Source: an uncultured Alphaproteobacteria bacterium (GTDB lineage Bacteria; Pseudomonadota; Alphaproteobacteria; Rhizobiales; Ancalomicrobiaceae). Taken from it: DNA of 22,963 nt. The translations under genes were made by a program, and so were the position numbers. Positions 6,302 through 14,159 of the stretch are shown here, piece by piece (within the stretch, counting starts at the first letter, position 1; every line of letters begins with the position of its first letter). The DNA is taken from the NCBI GenBank assembly GCA_937892955.1, contig CALBKH010000072.1:1-22963 (forward strand). The letters are read 5' to 3'. The notes below the pieces were generated by a model that worked only from the letters and a program-made list of their open reading frames with translations, searched no databases and was not told where the DNA came from.

Positions 6302-8203
6302 ATGACGAGCCGATACGCGGAAGTCTATCAGGGCTGGAAGACGGACCCGGAGGGCTTCTGGGCCGAAGCCGCCGAGGCGATCGATTGGGTCAAGCCCTGG
6401 GACAAGGTGTTCGATCCGTCGTCGGGTCCCTACGGCCGTTGGTTCGCCGGCGCCGAGATGAACACCTGCTTCAACGCCGTCGACCGTCACGTGGCGGGTG
6501 GCCGCGCCGAGCAGACGGCGATCATCTACGACAGCCCGGTGACGGGCGTGAAGGCCAAGATCTCCTACGCCGAGTTGCTCGAGCGCGTCCAGGCGACCGC
6601 CGCGGCGCTCGCCGACGTCGGCGTCGTCAAGGGTGACCGCGTCATCGTCTACATGCCGATGATCCCGGAGGCGGTGATCGCCATGCTGGCGGTGGCCCGT
6701 CTCGGCGCCATCCATTCGGTGGTGTTCGGCGGCTTCGCGCCGCGGGAGCTCTCGACCCGCATCGACGACGCCAAGCCCAAGGCGGTGATCACCGCCTCCT
6801 GCGGCATCGAGGGCAAGAAGGTGCTGCCCTACAAGCCGCTGCTCGACGAGGCGATCGATCTCTCCACCCACAAGCCGGACGCGGTGTTCCTCACCCAGCG
6901 GCCGCAGGTCACCGCCGAGCTGAAGGCGCCGCGCGACCACGATCTCGGCGCGCTGGTCGAGAAGAACAAGGGCCGCGAGGTCCCCTGCGTGCCGGTTCTG
7001 GCGACTGATCCGCTCTACATCCTCTACACCTCGGGCACGACCGGCGCGCCCAAGGGCGTGGTGCGCGACAACGGCGGCCATGCGGTGGCGCTCGCCTGGT
7101 CGATGAAGAACCACTACGGCATCGAGCCGGGCGAGGTGTTCTGGGCGGCGTCCGACGTCGGTTGGGTCGTCGGCCACTCCTACATCTGCTACGCCACGCT
7201 GCTCTACGGCGCGACCACCATCGTCTTCGAGGGCAAGCCGGTCGGCACGCCGGATCCCGGCACCTTCTGGCGGATCATCTCGGAGTACGAGGTCGCCGGC
7301 TTCTTCACCGCGCCGACCGCCTTCCGCGCCATCAAGAAGGAAGACCCGAACGGCGAGTTCCTGAAGAAGTACGACATCTCGTCCCTGCGCAACCTGTTCC
7401 TGGCCGGCGAACGCGCCGATCCGGACACGGTGAAGTGGGCCGAGGAGAAGGTCGGCGTGCCGGTGATCGATCACTGGTGGCAGACGGAGACGGGTTGGGC
7501 GATCGCCGGCAATCCGGTCGGCCTCGGCCTCCTTCCCGTGAAATACGGCTCGCCGACGGTGCCGATGCCGGGCTACGACGTGCAGATCGTCGACGACGGC
7601 ATGCATCAGGTGAAGGCGGGCGAGATGGGCTCGATCGTCATCAAGCTGCCGCTGCCGCCCTCGTGCCTGCCGACGCTGTGGAACGCCGATCAGCGCTTCA
7701 TCGACAGCTATCTCGTCGACTTCCCCGGCTACTACAAGACCGGTGACGCCGGCTACATGGACGAGGACGGCTACCTCTTCATCATGGCGCGCACCGACGA
7801 CATCATCAACGTTGCCGGCCATCGCCTGTCGACCGGCGGTATGGAAGAGGTTCTCGCCTCCCATCCCGACGTCGCCGAATGCGCCGTCATCGGCGTCCAC
7901 GACGACATGAAGGGCCAGATGCCCTGCGGTTTCGTGGTGCTGAAGGCCGGCGTCACCAAGTCGCCGGAGGAGATCGAGAAGGAACTCGTCGCGCTGGTGC
8001 GGGCCAAGATCGGAGCGGTCGCGGCCTTCAAGGTGGCGATCACCGTCGACCGTCTGCCCAAGACCCGCTCGGGCAAGATCCTGCGCGGCACCATGCAGAA
8101 GATCGCCGATCACCAGGAATGGAACATGCCGGCGACGATCGACGACGCCTCGGTGCTCGACGAGATCGAAGCGGCGATCCGCGACCGCGGCATCGGCGTC
8201 TGA
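6302..8203 (+). CDS. prpE: Propionyl-CoA synthetase (propionate-CoA ligase)
   Basis: A 633-residue acyl-AMP-forming enzyme that activates propionate with ATP and CoA. The N-terminal YAEVYQGWKTDPEGFWAEAA is typical of PrpE. The AMP-binding P-loop SGTTGAPKG lies at about 244-252, DHWWQTETGW at about 390-399, and the hinge region YYKTGDAGYMDEDGYLF...DDIINVAGHRLSTGGMEE at about 480-520. KTRSGKILRG follows with the catalytic, acetylatable Lys592. It resembles acetyl-CoA synthetase but is closer to PrpE in its start and in length. The start is supported by gggaggagcgccATG. It stands alone; no methylcitrate-cycle or propionyl-CoA carboxylase genes are nearby. The upstream FNR-type box suggests oxygen-linked control. 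Confidence 0.92.
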   Translation: MTSRYAEVYQGWKTDPEGFWAEAAEAIDWVKPWDKVFDPSSGPYGRWFAGAEMNTCFNAVDRHVAGGRAEQTAIIYDSPVTGVKAKISYAELLERVQATAAALADVGVVKGDRVIVYMPMIPEAVIAMLAVARLGAIHSVVFGGFAPRELSTRIDDAKPKAVITASCGIEGKKVLPYKPLLDEAIDLSTHKPDAVFLTQRPQVTAELKAPRDHDLGALVEKNKGREVPCVPVLATDPLYILYTSGTTGAPKGVVRDNGGHAVALAWSMKNHYGIEPGEVFWAASDVGWVVGHSYICYATLLYGATTIVFEGKPVGTPDPGTFWRIISEYEVAGFFTAPTAFRAIKKEDPNGEFLKKYDISSLRNLFLAGERADPDTVKWAEEKVGVPVIDHWWQTETGWAIAGNPVGLGLLPVKYGSPTVPMPGYDVQIVDDGMHQVKAGEMGSIVIKLPLPPSCLPTLWNADQRFIDSYLVDFPGYYKTGDAGYMDEDGYLFIMARTDDIINVAGHRLSTGGMEEVLASHPDVAECAVIGVHDDMKGQMPCGFVVLKAGVTKSPEEIEKELVALVRAKIGAVAAFKVAITVDRLPKTRSGKILRGTMQKIADHQEWNMPATIDDASVLDEIEAAIRDRGIGV

Positions 8204-8225
8204 TCGGAAGCCGATCGCGAGAGAT

Positions 8226-8268
8226 GAAAGAGGCCCGGTCGCCGCGAGGGGGCCGGGCCTCTTCATGT
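8226..8268 (+). terminator. Intrinsic terminator of prpE
   Basis: An 11-bp stem, aagaggcccgg (8228-8238) with ccgggcctctt (8253-8263), lies 24 nt past the prpE stop codon. The following cttcatgttc is only moderately U-rich. Confidence 0.7.
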
Positions 8269-8324
8269 TCGGGGGGTGTCACACCAACTCGTCGAATCAC
8301 GTCTCGTTGCGAGCGGACCAACTC

Positions 8325-8400
8325 CCTGTTCGGCTTCATCCTTCGAGGCTCGCTGCGCTCGCGCCTCAGGATGAAGTGCCTCCGCAGCATGGCGAACAGG
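8325..8400. repeat. REP-like palindromic element
   Basis: Inner arms cttcatcct (8334-8342) and aggatgaag (8368-8376) enclose tcgaggctcgctgcgctcgcgcctc. Outer arms cctgttcg and cgaacagg (8393-8400) extend the fold. The core 'catcctTCGAG...CTCaggatg' matches a dispersed palindrome I know from many Rhizobiales genomes. It lies between the prpE terminator and the end of the convergent minus-strand phosphatase gene, a usual place for REP elements, and may help end both transcripts. Confidence 0.75.
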
Positions 8401-8422
8401 TCGGGACTTCCTTCGTCCGAAA

Positions 8423-9259
8423 TCAGCCCTCTATCAGCGCCTCGCGCAAGGCTCGCCAACTCGTCGCATCCGGCGCCAGCAGCAACCCGCCGCCGATGTC
8501 GGTCGGGCAGTAGGGGGAGCCGTCGAACTTGGCCGAGAAGCCGCCGGCTTCCGTATGGATCAGGCAGCCGGCGAGGTGGTCCCAGGGCATGAGTTTGCCG
8601 TAGGCGAGCACGTGGCAGGCGCCGGTGGCGGCGAGGCGGTATTCGTGGGCGGCGCAGCGGTAGTTGTAGGTGGCGGCGAGGCGGGCCATGCGGGTGGCGA
8701 CGGTCTCCCGCAGGCTTCCCGGCATGTAGGACCACGAGACGCAGCCGTGCATCTCGCCGACCGGCTCCGCCGCGGCGACGCGCAACGGCCGCGCCGGGCG
8801 GCCGTCGCGGAAACCGAGCCGGGCGCCTTCGCCCTTCACCGCGGTCATGTGGCTGCCGGTCAGCGGATCGAGGATGATCCCGGCGATCGTCTCGCCGCCG
8901 GCGACGACCGCCGCCATGACGCCGAAGAGCGGCAGGCCGGAGGCGAAGTTGAAGGTGCCGTCGATCGGGTCGACGACGATGGCGAGATCGGCGGTGCCCA
9001 GGAGGTCGAGGCGGGCCGGGTCCTCGGCGACGCTCTCCTCGCCGACGAAGGCGGCGGTGGGGAAGCGTGCCGCCACGGCGGCGGCGATCGCGGCCTCGGC
9101 GGCGCGGTCGGCGACGGTGACGAGGTCCATCGGACCCGACTTGGTGCCGACGTCGTCGTCTTCCAGGCGCTGGAAGCGCGGCAGGATCTCGGCGTCGGCC
9201 GCCGCGGTCAGGATGGCGAGGAGGTCGTCGAGATCGGCGGCGGAAAAGGGCAGGGGCAT
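8423..9259 (-). CDS. Inositol monophosphatase family phosphatase
   Basis: A 278-residue Mg2+-dependent phosphatase. Conserved parts are the SGPMDLVTVAD segment (41-51), GEES (73-76), the metal-binding DPIDGT (97-102) within VVDPIDGTFNFASG, and PWDHLAG (225-231) near the C-terminus, all normal for the family. Members include inositol-1-phosphatase (SuhB), histidinol phosphatase (HisN type) and CysQ-like PAP phosphatases. No residue visible here settles the substrate. The frame is open to 9316. ATG 9259 is preferred because the family fold begins there, although its Shine-Dalgarno sequence is weak. It is downstream of, and on the same strand as, the small membrane protein gene, with a 139-nt gap. 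Confidence 0.88.
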   Translation of the reverse strand: MPLPFSAADLDDLLAILTAAADAEILPRFQRLEDDDVGTKSGPMDLVTVADRAAEAAIAAAVAARFPTAAFVGEESVAEDPARLDLLGTADLAIVVDPIDGTFNFASGLPLFGVMAAVVAGGETIAGIILDPLTGSHMTAVKGEGARLGFRDGRPARPLRVAAAEPVGEMHGCVSWSYMPGSLRETVATRMARLAATYNYRCAAHEYRLAATGACHVLAYGKLMPWDHLAGCLIHTEAGGFSAKFDGSPYCPTDIGGGLLLAPDATSWRALREALIEG

Positions 9260-9398
9260 GGCGGCTCGGCTCGCGGTTCGAAGGCGTCGCTCTTCATACG
9301 CCGCGCCGCGCGGCACGGGGAGAGCGAAGCGTGGGGTTCTGCACCGCGTCGCCGGGAGGACGCCGGCGGCTCGGGCGGCGTCGGTCGCGGCCTTTTCG

Positions 9399-9761
9399 TC
9401 ACTTCGCTCCGGCGAGTTCCAGCCGTCTGACCACCTTCATCGTCTCGAGGTCGACGAGGAGGACCGCCGCGCCTTTGGGGCTCTCGACGGTGACGGCCAT
9501 CCGGTTGCCTTCGAGCGTCGTCGCGACGACGCGGCCGCCCTCGGGCATCGGCACCTCGGCGACGATCGGGCGGTCCCATGCGACGGCGGGCTTCACATCG
9601 GCCTTGGTGACGCGATAGAAGATCGCGGCGAAGACGGCGACGAGGCCGAGCACCATCACGCCGGTGGACCAGAAGAGCAGTCGCTTCAACTTCGCCTGCA
9701 GGCGCAGTTGGGCGGCGTCGAGGGGCTTTTCGTCTTCTTCGGCGAAATTCGGATTGGTCAT
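9399..9761 (-). CDS. Small single-pass membrane protein next to rluD (DUF6476-like)
   Basis: A 120-residue protein. A charged cytoplasmic N-terminus (MTNPNFAEEDEKPLDAAQLR) is followed by one transmembrane segment at about residues 28-50 (LLFWSTGVMVLGLVAVFAAIFY). A C-terminal domain of beta-rich character (VVATTLEGNRMAVTVES, AVLLVDLETMKVVRRLEL) should face the periplasm. It resembles uncharacterised alphaproteobacterial proteins encoded beside rluD, which I recall as DUF6476; that name is tentative. Its start codon is only 21 bp from that of the divergent rluD gene. The function is unknown. Confidence 0.78.
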   Translation of the reverse strand: MTNPNFAEEDEKPLDAAQLRLQAKLKRLLFWSTGVMVLGLVAVFAAIFYRVTKADVKPAVAWDRPIVAEVPMPEGGRVVATTLEGNRMAVTVESPKGAAVLLVDLETMKVVRRLELAGAK

Positions 9762-9782
9762 CGGGGATCGGGGGCTCGTGAG

Positions 9783-10922
9783 ATGCGTGAGACGAAGCGC
9801 GAGCGCATGGCGCGTAAGGCGGCGGAATGGACCGAGAGCCTCGCCGCGCCGCCGCCGGTGGTCGAAGACGTCGAGAACCTCGACGAGATCGACGCGGAAG
9901 AGGATGCCGCCGCTCCGGGCGCCGGTCCGATCGAGATCGAAATCGAGGCGGGGGCCCCGAGCGAACGTCTCGACGCGGCGCTGGCGCGTCGGATCTCCAC
10001 CCTGTCCCGCTCGCGGCTGAAGAGCCTGATCGGCGAGGGCCGGGTGGCGATCGACGGCGCGACCGTAATCGACGCCTCGCGCAAGATCAACGCGGGCGCC
10101 CGCGTCGTCGTCGATCTGCCGGCGCCGACCGCGGCGGCGCCGCAGCCCGAGGCGATCCCGCTCGACGTGCTCCACGAGGACGCCGAGGTGATCGTCGTCG
10201 ACAAGCCGGCCGGGCTCGTCGTCCATCCCGGCGCCGGAAACTCTTCCGGCACGCTGGTCAACGCGCTGCTGCACCGGTGCGCCGGTTCGCTCTCCGGCAT
10301 CGGCGGGGTCGAGCGGCCGGGCATCGTCCACCGGCTGGACAAGGACACGTCTGGCGTCATGGTGGTGGCCAAGACCGACCGGGCGCACCAGAAACTCACT
10401 GCGCAATTCGCCGATCACGGCCGCACCGGGCCGCTCGAGCGCGCCTATCTGGCGCTGATCTGGGGGGTGCCGAAGTACCGCGAGGGTACGATCACCGGCG
10501 ACATCGGCCGCGACCCGCGCAACAGGCAGGCGATGGCGGTGGTGAAGTCGGGCGGGCGCGAGGCGATCACCCATTTCGAAGTGCTCGAAACCTTCGGCGC
10601 GGCCGGGCGCGAGGGTGACGTGTCGCTGGTCGAATGCCGGCTGGAGACGGGCCGTACCCACCAGATCCGCGTGCACTTCGCCCACATCGGCCATCCGCTG
10701 CTCGGCGACGATCTCTACGGTTCGGGATATCGCACCAAACTCGAGAAGCTCGATCGCGAGGCCCCCGAGGCCGGTGCGGCGCTACGGGCGCTCGGCCGGC
10801 AGGCGCTGCATGCCCGTCTCCTGGTCTTCGCTCATCCGAAGACGCGAAAGGTGATGCGCTTCGAAAGCGACGTGCCGGAAGACATGGAACGGCTGATCGA
10901 AGCTCTGCGCGCTCTGGAATGA
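9783..10922 (+). CDS. rluD: RluA/RluD family 23S rRNA pseudouridine synthase
   Basis: A 379-residue protein. After an acidic N-terminal extension (about 1-50) comes an S4 RNA-binding domain (about 58-115), then the catalytic domain with VVDKPAGLVVHPGAGN (138-153), the active-site HRLDKDTSG (183-191, Asp186) and RLETGRTHQIRVHFAHIGHPLLGD further on. The S4 plus RluA-type layout points to RluD, which forms pseudouridines in 23S rRNA helix 69, though RluC/RluB-like specificity cannot be excluded from sequence alone. ATG 9783 and ATG 9807 are both possible starts and neither has a strong Shine-Dalgarno sequence. The open frame extends far upstream, antisense to other genes, and that part is rejected. 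Confidence 0.88.
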   Translation: MRETKRERMARKAAEWTESLAAPPPVVEDVENLDEIDAEEDAAAPGAGPIEIEIEAGAPSERLDAALARRISTLSRSRLKSLIGEGRVAIDGATVIDASRKINAGARVVVDLPAPTAAAPQPEAIPLDVLHEDAEVIVVDKPAGLVVHPGAGNSSGTLVNALLHRCAGSLSGIGGVERPGIVHRLDKDTSGVMVVAKTDRAHQKLTAQFADHGRTGPLERAYLALIWGVPKYREGTITGDIGRDPRNRQAMAVVKSGGREAITHFEVLETFGAAGREGDVSLVECRLETGRTHQIRVHFAHIGHPLLGDDLYGSGYRTKLEKLDREAPEAGAALRALGRQALHARLLVFAHPKTRKVMRFESDVPEDMERLIEALRALE

Positions 10923-11277
10923 TACGGTCTCAGATCCGTGCAATATCGTGCTGTTTTTGCATGTGCTTGCAACTTTGGTTGTGTTCATCGACGTCTGTCG
11001 GTTGTGAAGATGTGTGGCCATAGATCGGATCGTCGTCCCTTCAAATTCAGAAACACCATTCTGCTATAAAGAATAAAAAGCGTGTAATCAAATATTTCTA
11101 TTTCTGATATTTGTGCCTTTGGCTATGATGGCATTTCATACGTTAGTTGTCTAAATTTGATGCAGTCATACTCAAGAATTTCCCGCGATGAACTCGCGTC
11201 ATTAACGATTGCTTAACTCTGCCCGCCGACAAATTGACGGAACCCCGTCAAATCTCTGATTATTGGAGGTGGCGTCG
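10923..11277. promoter_or_regulatory. AT-rich intergenic region upstream of the chemoreceptor gene
   Basis: About 350 bp are strikingly richer in A+T than the rest of the window, especially 11041-11220. No gene is evident. It holds a full CtrA box (11202-11216), a dyad caaatat...atatttg (11089-11113) and the ribosome binding site GGAGG (11265-11269). A small ttgca-tgtgct-tgcaa hairpin soon after rluD is too weak to call a terminator. Confidence 0.6.
11202..11216. promoter_or_regulatory. Full CtrA-type box TTAA-N7-TTAA
   Basis: The sequence ttaacgattgcttaa matches the CtrA consensus TTAA-N7-TTAA exactly. It lies 61 nt before the chemoreceptor start codon. CtrA is the alphaproteobacterial cell-cycle response regulator and commonly controls motility and chemotaxis genes, so the target makes sense. 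Whether it activates or represses cannot be seen. Confidence 0.6.
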
Positions 11278-12975
11278 ATGTTTTACTCCGATTGGAAAAT
11301 GATCTGGAAGGTCGTTAGCCTTCTATTGCTGCTCGGCACCGCGGCACTCTGCGGCGCCTACTATGCGTCCTGGCAGATGGAACTGATCGGCGATCGTTAC
11401 GAGGCGCTGCTCGAAGGGCCGGCGACGGCGACGCGCAACGTCAGTCGAGCCAGCCGTTACATCGTGTTGCAGGACGCGGCGATCTATCGAACAGCGTCGG
11501 CGGCGACCGAAGCCGACGTTCGCGAGGCGATCGCAGACCGCGAGGACGCGGCGAAGATCTTCGACCAGACTCTGGTCGACACCAAGAAGATCGTTCCCGA
11601 GTTCGGCCCGAAGATCGACGAATTGCGCAAGGCGCACGACGCCGCGCTCACCGGGACCTGCGGTCCGGCGATCAAGGCGGCTGCCGACAAGAGCGATCCG
11701 GTCAACGCCGGTCGGGCACTCGGCCTGTTGCGGTCGACCTGCGAGCCGGCCGCCCTCGGTGTGATCAAGCAGCTCAGCGCCATCAACGACGAGTTCATCG
11801 CCTCGGCCAATGCGCAGAAGAAGGCGGCGGAGGCGATGGCGGCATGGACCGGGCGCGTGACGCTCGGGGGTATCGCCGCCGTGGTTCTGGCGATCGTCGG
11901 ACTAGCGGTCTTCCTGACGAACCGTGGCATCTCGGCCCCGATCGCTTCGATGATGAAGGTGATGGAGGCGATGGGGCACGGCGATCTCGGGCAGGCGGTC
12001 ACCGGCACCGAGCGGCGCGACGAGATCGGCGCCATGGCGCAGTCGCTCGAGGTGTTGCGCGGTCAGCTTTCCGCCGCCGAGCAAGCCCGTGCCGCCCAGA
12101 CGGCGGCGGATGCGGCGGCGCGCGAGCAGGTGCGCCGGCGTCAGTCGCTGGTCGACGCCTTCGTCACCCGCATGACGTCGCTCGCCGCCGGTTTCGACAA
12201 GTCGTCGGGTGAGGTCGCGGATTCCGCCAAGAACCTCTCGGCGACGGCGGAAGAGACCTCCCGTCAGGCCCAGGCGGTCGGGGCGGCGGCGGAGGAGGCG
12301 GCGTCCAACGTCCAGACGGTCGCCGCGTCGTCGGAGGAACTCGCCGCTTCGGTACGCGAGATCAACGGCCAGATGGCGCATTCGACGCGGGTCGCCGACA
12401 TGGCCTACTCGGAGGCCGAGTCCTCGCACACGCGGATCGACCTGTTGGCGAGTGCGGCTTCGGCGATCGGCGACGTGATCAACCTGATCAAGGGCATCGC
12501 CGACCAGACCAACCTCCTGGCGCTCAACGCCACGATCGAGGCGGCGCGCGCCGGAGAGGCCGGCAAGGGCTTCGCGGTGGTCGCCTCCGAGGTCAAGCAG
12601 CTCGCCTCGCAGACGGCCAAGGCGACCGACGAGATCGCCGCCAAGGTGAGCGAGATCCAGGGAGCGACCGAGGGTACGGTGCAGTCGATGAACGCCATCG
12701 TCCGCACCATCGCCGACGTCAAGCAGATCTCGGCGGCGGTGGCCGGCGCGGTCGAGGAACAGGGCGCGGCGACCGGCGAGATCGCGGTCAACTGCCAGCG
12801 CGCGGCGCAGGGCGCCCAGCAGGTGACCGAGAACATCTCCGGCGTCGGTCGGGCGGCGGAGATGACCGGCGCGGCGGCGACGCAGCTGATGTCGTTGTCG
12901 AACGGCCTGTCGGGTCAGGCGGTGGATCTGAGGAGCGAGGTCGAGACCTTCGCGCGCGATCTCGCCGCGGCGTGA
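11278..12975 (+). CDS. Methyl-accepting chemotaxis protein with a four-helix-bundle sensor
   Basis: A 565-residue transmembrane chemoreceptor. TM1 lies at about 10-30, and a periplasmic helical sensor (about 31-190) of the four-helix-bundle type carries two cysteines (C128, C155). TM2 lies at about 193-214, HAMP at about 215-268, and a long cytoplasmic signalling hairpin follows with the highly conserved tip region NLIKGIADQTNLLALNATIE (from residue 402) and ARAGEAGKGFAVVASEVKQLA. The C-terminus (ETFARDLAAA) lacks a CheR/CheB tethering pentapeptide. ATG 11278 is chosen over the in-frame TTG at 11263 because GGAGG at 11265-11269 serves as its ribosome binding site. No other che genes are nearby. 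The ligand is unknown. A CtrA box precedes it and an intrinsic terminator follows. Confidence 0.95.
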   Translation: MFYSDWKMIWKVVSLLLLLGTAALCGAYYASWQMELIGDRYEALLEGPATATRNVSRASRYIVLQDAAIYRTASAATEADVREAIADREDAAKIFDQTLVDTKKIVPEFGPKIDELRKAHDAALTGTCGPAIKAAADKSDPVNAGRALGLLRSTCEPAALGVIKQLSAINDEFIASANAQKKAAEAMAAWTGRVTLGGIAAVVLAIVGLAVFLTNRGISAPIASMMKVMEAMGHGDLGQAVTGTERRDEIGAMAQSLEVLRGQLSAAEQARAAQTAADAAAREQVRRRQSLVDAFVTRMTSLAAGFDKSSGEVADSAKNLSATAEETSRQAQAVGAAAEEAASNVQTVAASSEELAASVREINGQMAHSTRVADMAYSEAESSHTRIDLLASAASAIGDVINLIKGIADQTNLLALNATIEAARAGEAGKGFAVVASEVKQLASQTAKATDEIAAKVSEIQGATEGTVQSMNAIVRTIADVKQISAAVAGAVEEQGAATGEIAVNCQRAAQGAQQVTENISGVGRAAEMTGAAATQLMSLSNGLSGQAVDLRSEVETFARDLAAA

Positions 12976-13000
12976 GCCCGGGCGTCGGATCGAAAACGAG

Positions 13001-13040
13001 GACGGCGGCGGTCGAGGGACCGCCGCCGTCGGCATTTTTG
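13001..13040 (+). terminator. Intrinsic terminator of the chemoreceptor gene
   Basis: A perfect 12-bp stem (gacggcggcggt 13001-13012 with accgccgccgtc 13019-13030) is followed by ggcattttt. It lies 25 nt past the stop codon. Confidence 0.9.
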
Positions 13041-13078
13041 GGCGATGTCGCCGAGCGCGTGGTGCGCGACGGCGTCAT

Positions 13079-13201
13079 ACCAAAGGCCGAAGGCGCTGAC
13101 GCACCCGGCCTTTTGGAGGAATGCGAATTTCTCATTCGCATCCGGGGCATGAGAAATTCGCGTCAGGAATACCATCGGTCATTTTCAATGGCCGATGGTA
13201 T
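13079..13201. repeat. Cluster of three palindromes between convergent genes
   Basis: First, taccaaaggcc near 13079 faces ggccttttgg (about 13108-13116) as an imperfect inverted repeat. Second, gcgaatttctcat (13123-13135) pairs perfectly with atgagaaattcgc (13149-13161), and an alternative stem atgcgaa/ttcgcat (13121-13127 with 13135-13141) would exclude it. Third, ataccatcggtcatt (13169-13183) pairs with aatggccgatggtat (13187-13201) with one G-T wobble and a 3-nt loop, and its last base lies in the stop codon of the minus-strand DUF533 gene. The third hairpin may protect or end that transcript. The whole looks like an accumulation of REP-like elements. Confidence 0.65.
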
Positions 13202-13986
13202 CAGGCGCGCTTCACGCCGCGCTCGATCTCGGCGACGAGATCGGCCGACAGGTGGAGCTTCAGGGCGAGCGCGGCGAGATAGGCGCGCTCGATCGCCTGA
13301 TCGGGGTCCATGGCGAGGAGAGAGGCGGCGTAGAGGTGGACCGCCTCCTGCTGGTTGGTCGCCAGACCGGCGACGCGGTCGACGTCGATCGGAGCGGCCA
13401 GTTCGGTCTCGAGGAAGGCCCTGGCGGCGCCTTCGAGCTTGCCGACGCGGCCCATGATGGCGGCGCGCTCGGCGTCGTCGATGTGGCCGTCGGCCTTGGC
13501 GGCCTGGACCATGGCGATGATGGTGGAGGCGGCGAGCTTCTGCTCGGCGGCCGGGTCGAGAGTGGCGGGCGGGGCGGCGGCGGGTTCGCCGGTCGGGGCG
13601 TTGGCCGTCTGCCAGTTCTGATAGGCCTTCCAGGCGAGACCGCCGAGGGCGGCGAGCGAGCCGACCTTGACGGCGGTGCCGGCGGCGTTGCGGCCGCTCT
13701 CGGTGCCGACCAGCAGGCCGAGCAGGCCGCCGAGGACGGCGCCGGTGGCGAGCTGGTTCTCCTTCACCAGGGTCTTGGCCTGCTCGACCTTCTCGGCGCC
13801 GACGTACCGGGTGGCGGTCGACTCGAGCGACGTCAGTCCCTCCCCGAGCATCTCTTTGCCCTTGGCGACGGCGTCGGACCCGACGAAGCCTTCCATCGCC
13901 TTGGTGCCCTGATCGATGTAGCCCTGCGCCGTGGCGGCGCCCTGGGGTCCGAGCAGCTGTTCCAGAAGCTTGGTGGCGTCGAACAT
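13201..13986 (-). CDS. DUF533 (YebE-like) protein with a TerB-like C-terminal domain
   Basis: A 261-residue protein. The N-terminal part (1-75) is helical and begins MFDATKLLEQLLGPQG. A hydrophobic Gly-rich stretch follows (about 79-118: LATGAVLGGLLGLLVG, then AVKVGSLAALGGLAWKAYQNW), probably membrane-associated. A Pro/Ala linker (about 128-145) precedes a C-terminal all-helical domain (about 148-260) with the AAKADGHIDDAERAAIMGRV pattern of TerB/DUF533 proteins. E. coli YebE is the best-known relative; its role is unclear, with links to envelope stress. The start is supported by GGGAGGA about 8 nt upstream. It lies downstream of pepF on the same strand after 173 nt with no clear terminator between, so cotranscription is possible. 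Confidence 0.85.
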   Translation of the reverse strand: MFDATKLLEQLLGPQGAATAQGYIDQGTKAMEGFVGSDAVAKGKEMLGEGLTSLESTATRYVGAEKVEQAKTLVKENQLATGAVLGGLLGLLVGTESGRNAAGTAVKVGSLAALGGLAWKAYQNWQTANAPTGEPAAAPPATLDPAAEQKLAASTIIAMVQAAKADGHIDDAERAAIMGRVGKLEGAARAFLETELAAPIDVDRVAGLATNQQEAVHLYAASLLAMDPDQAIERAYLAALALKLHLSADLVAEIERGVKRA

Positions 13987-14159
13987 CTCCGGTCCTCCCG
14001 AATGGATCGCCGCCGATCGAGCGGCATGCCTCTCCGCCCGCCGATCGGCCGGATGTCGGCCCGCTCGATCTGATCACGGGCGGTGGTCATTTCAAGGTCG
14101 CACGGCGATCGTGACGAAAAGAATTCCGTCGGGGTGGCGCGGTGTCGCCTCCGCCGTCC

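Noticed and set aside
6302..8203. Acetyl-CoA synthetase (acs) as the identity of the ligase
   Set aside because: The N-terminus and overall length fit PrpE better. Activity on acetate is still possible.
6284..8266. A 660-codon minus-strand frame opposite prpE
   Set aside because: Low-complexity Arg/Asp/His-rich content mirrors prpE codons. There is no recognisable domain.
9399..10694. Long minus-strand frame extending the small membrane protein through rluD
   Set aside because: The part beyond 9761 is antisense to the clear RluD catalytic motifs. The real start is the MTNPNF methionine at 9761.
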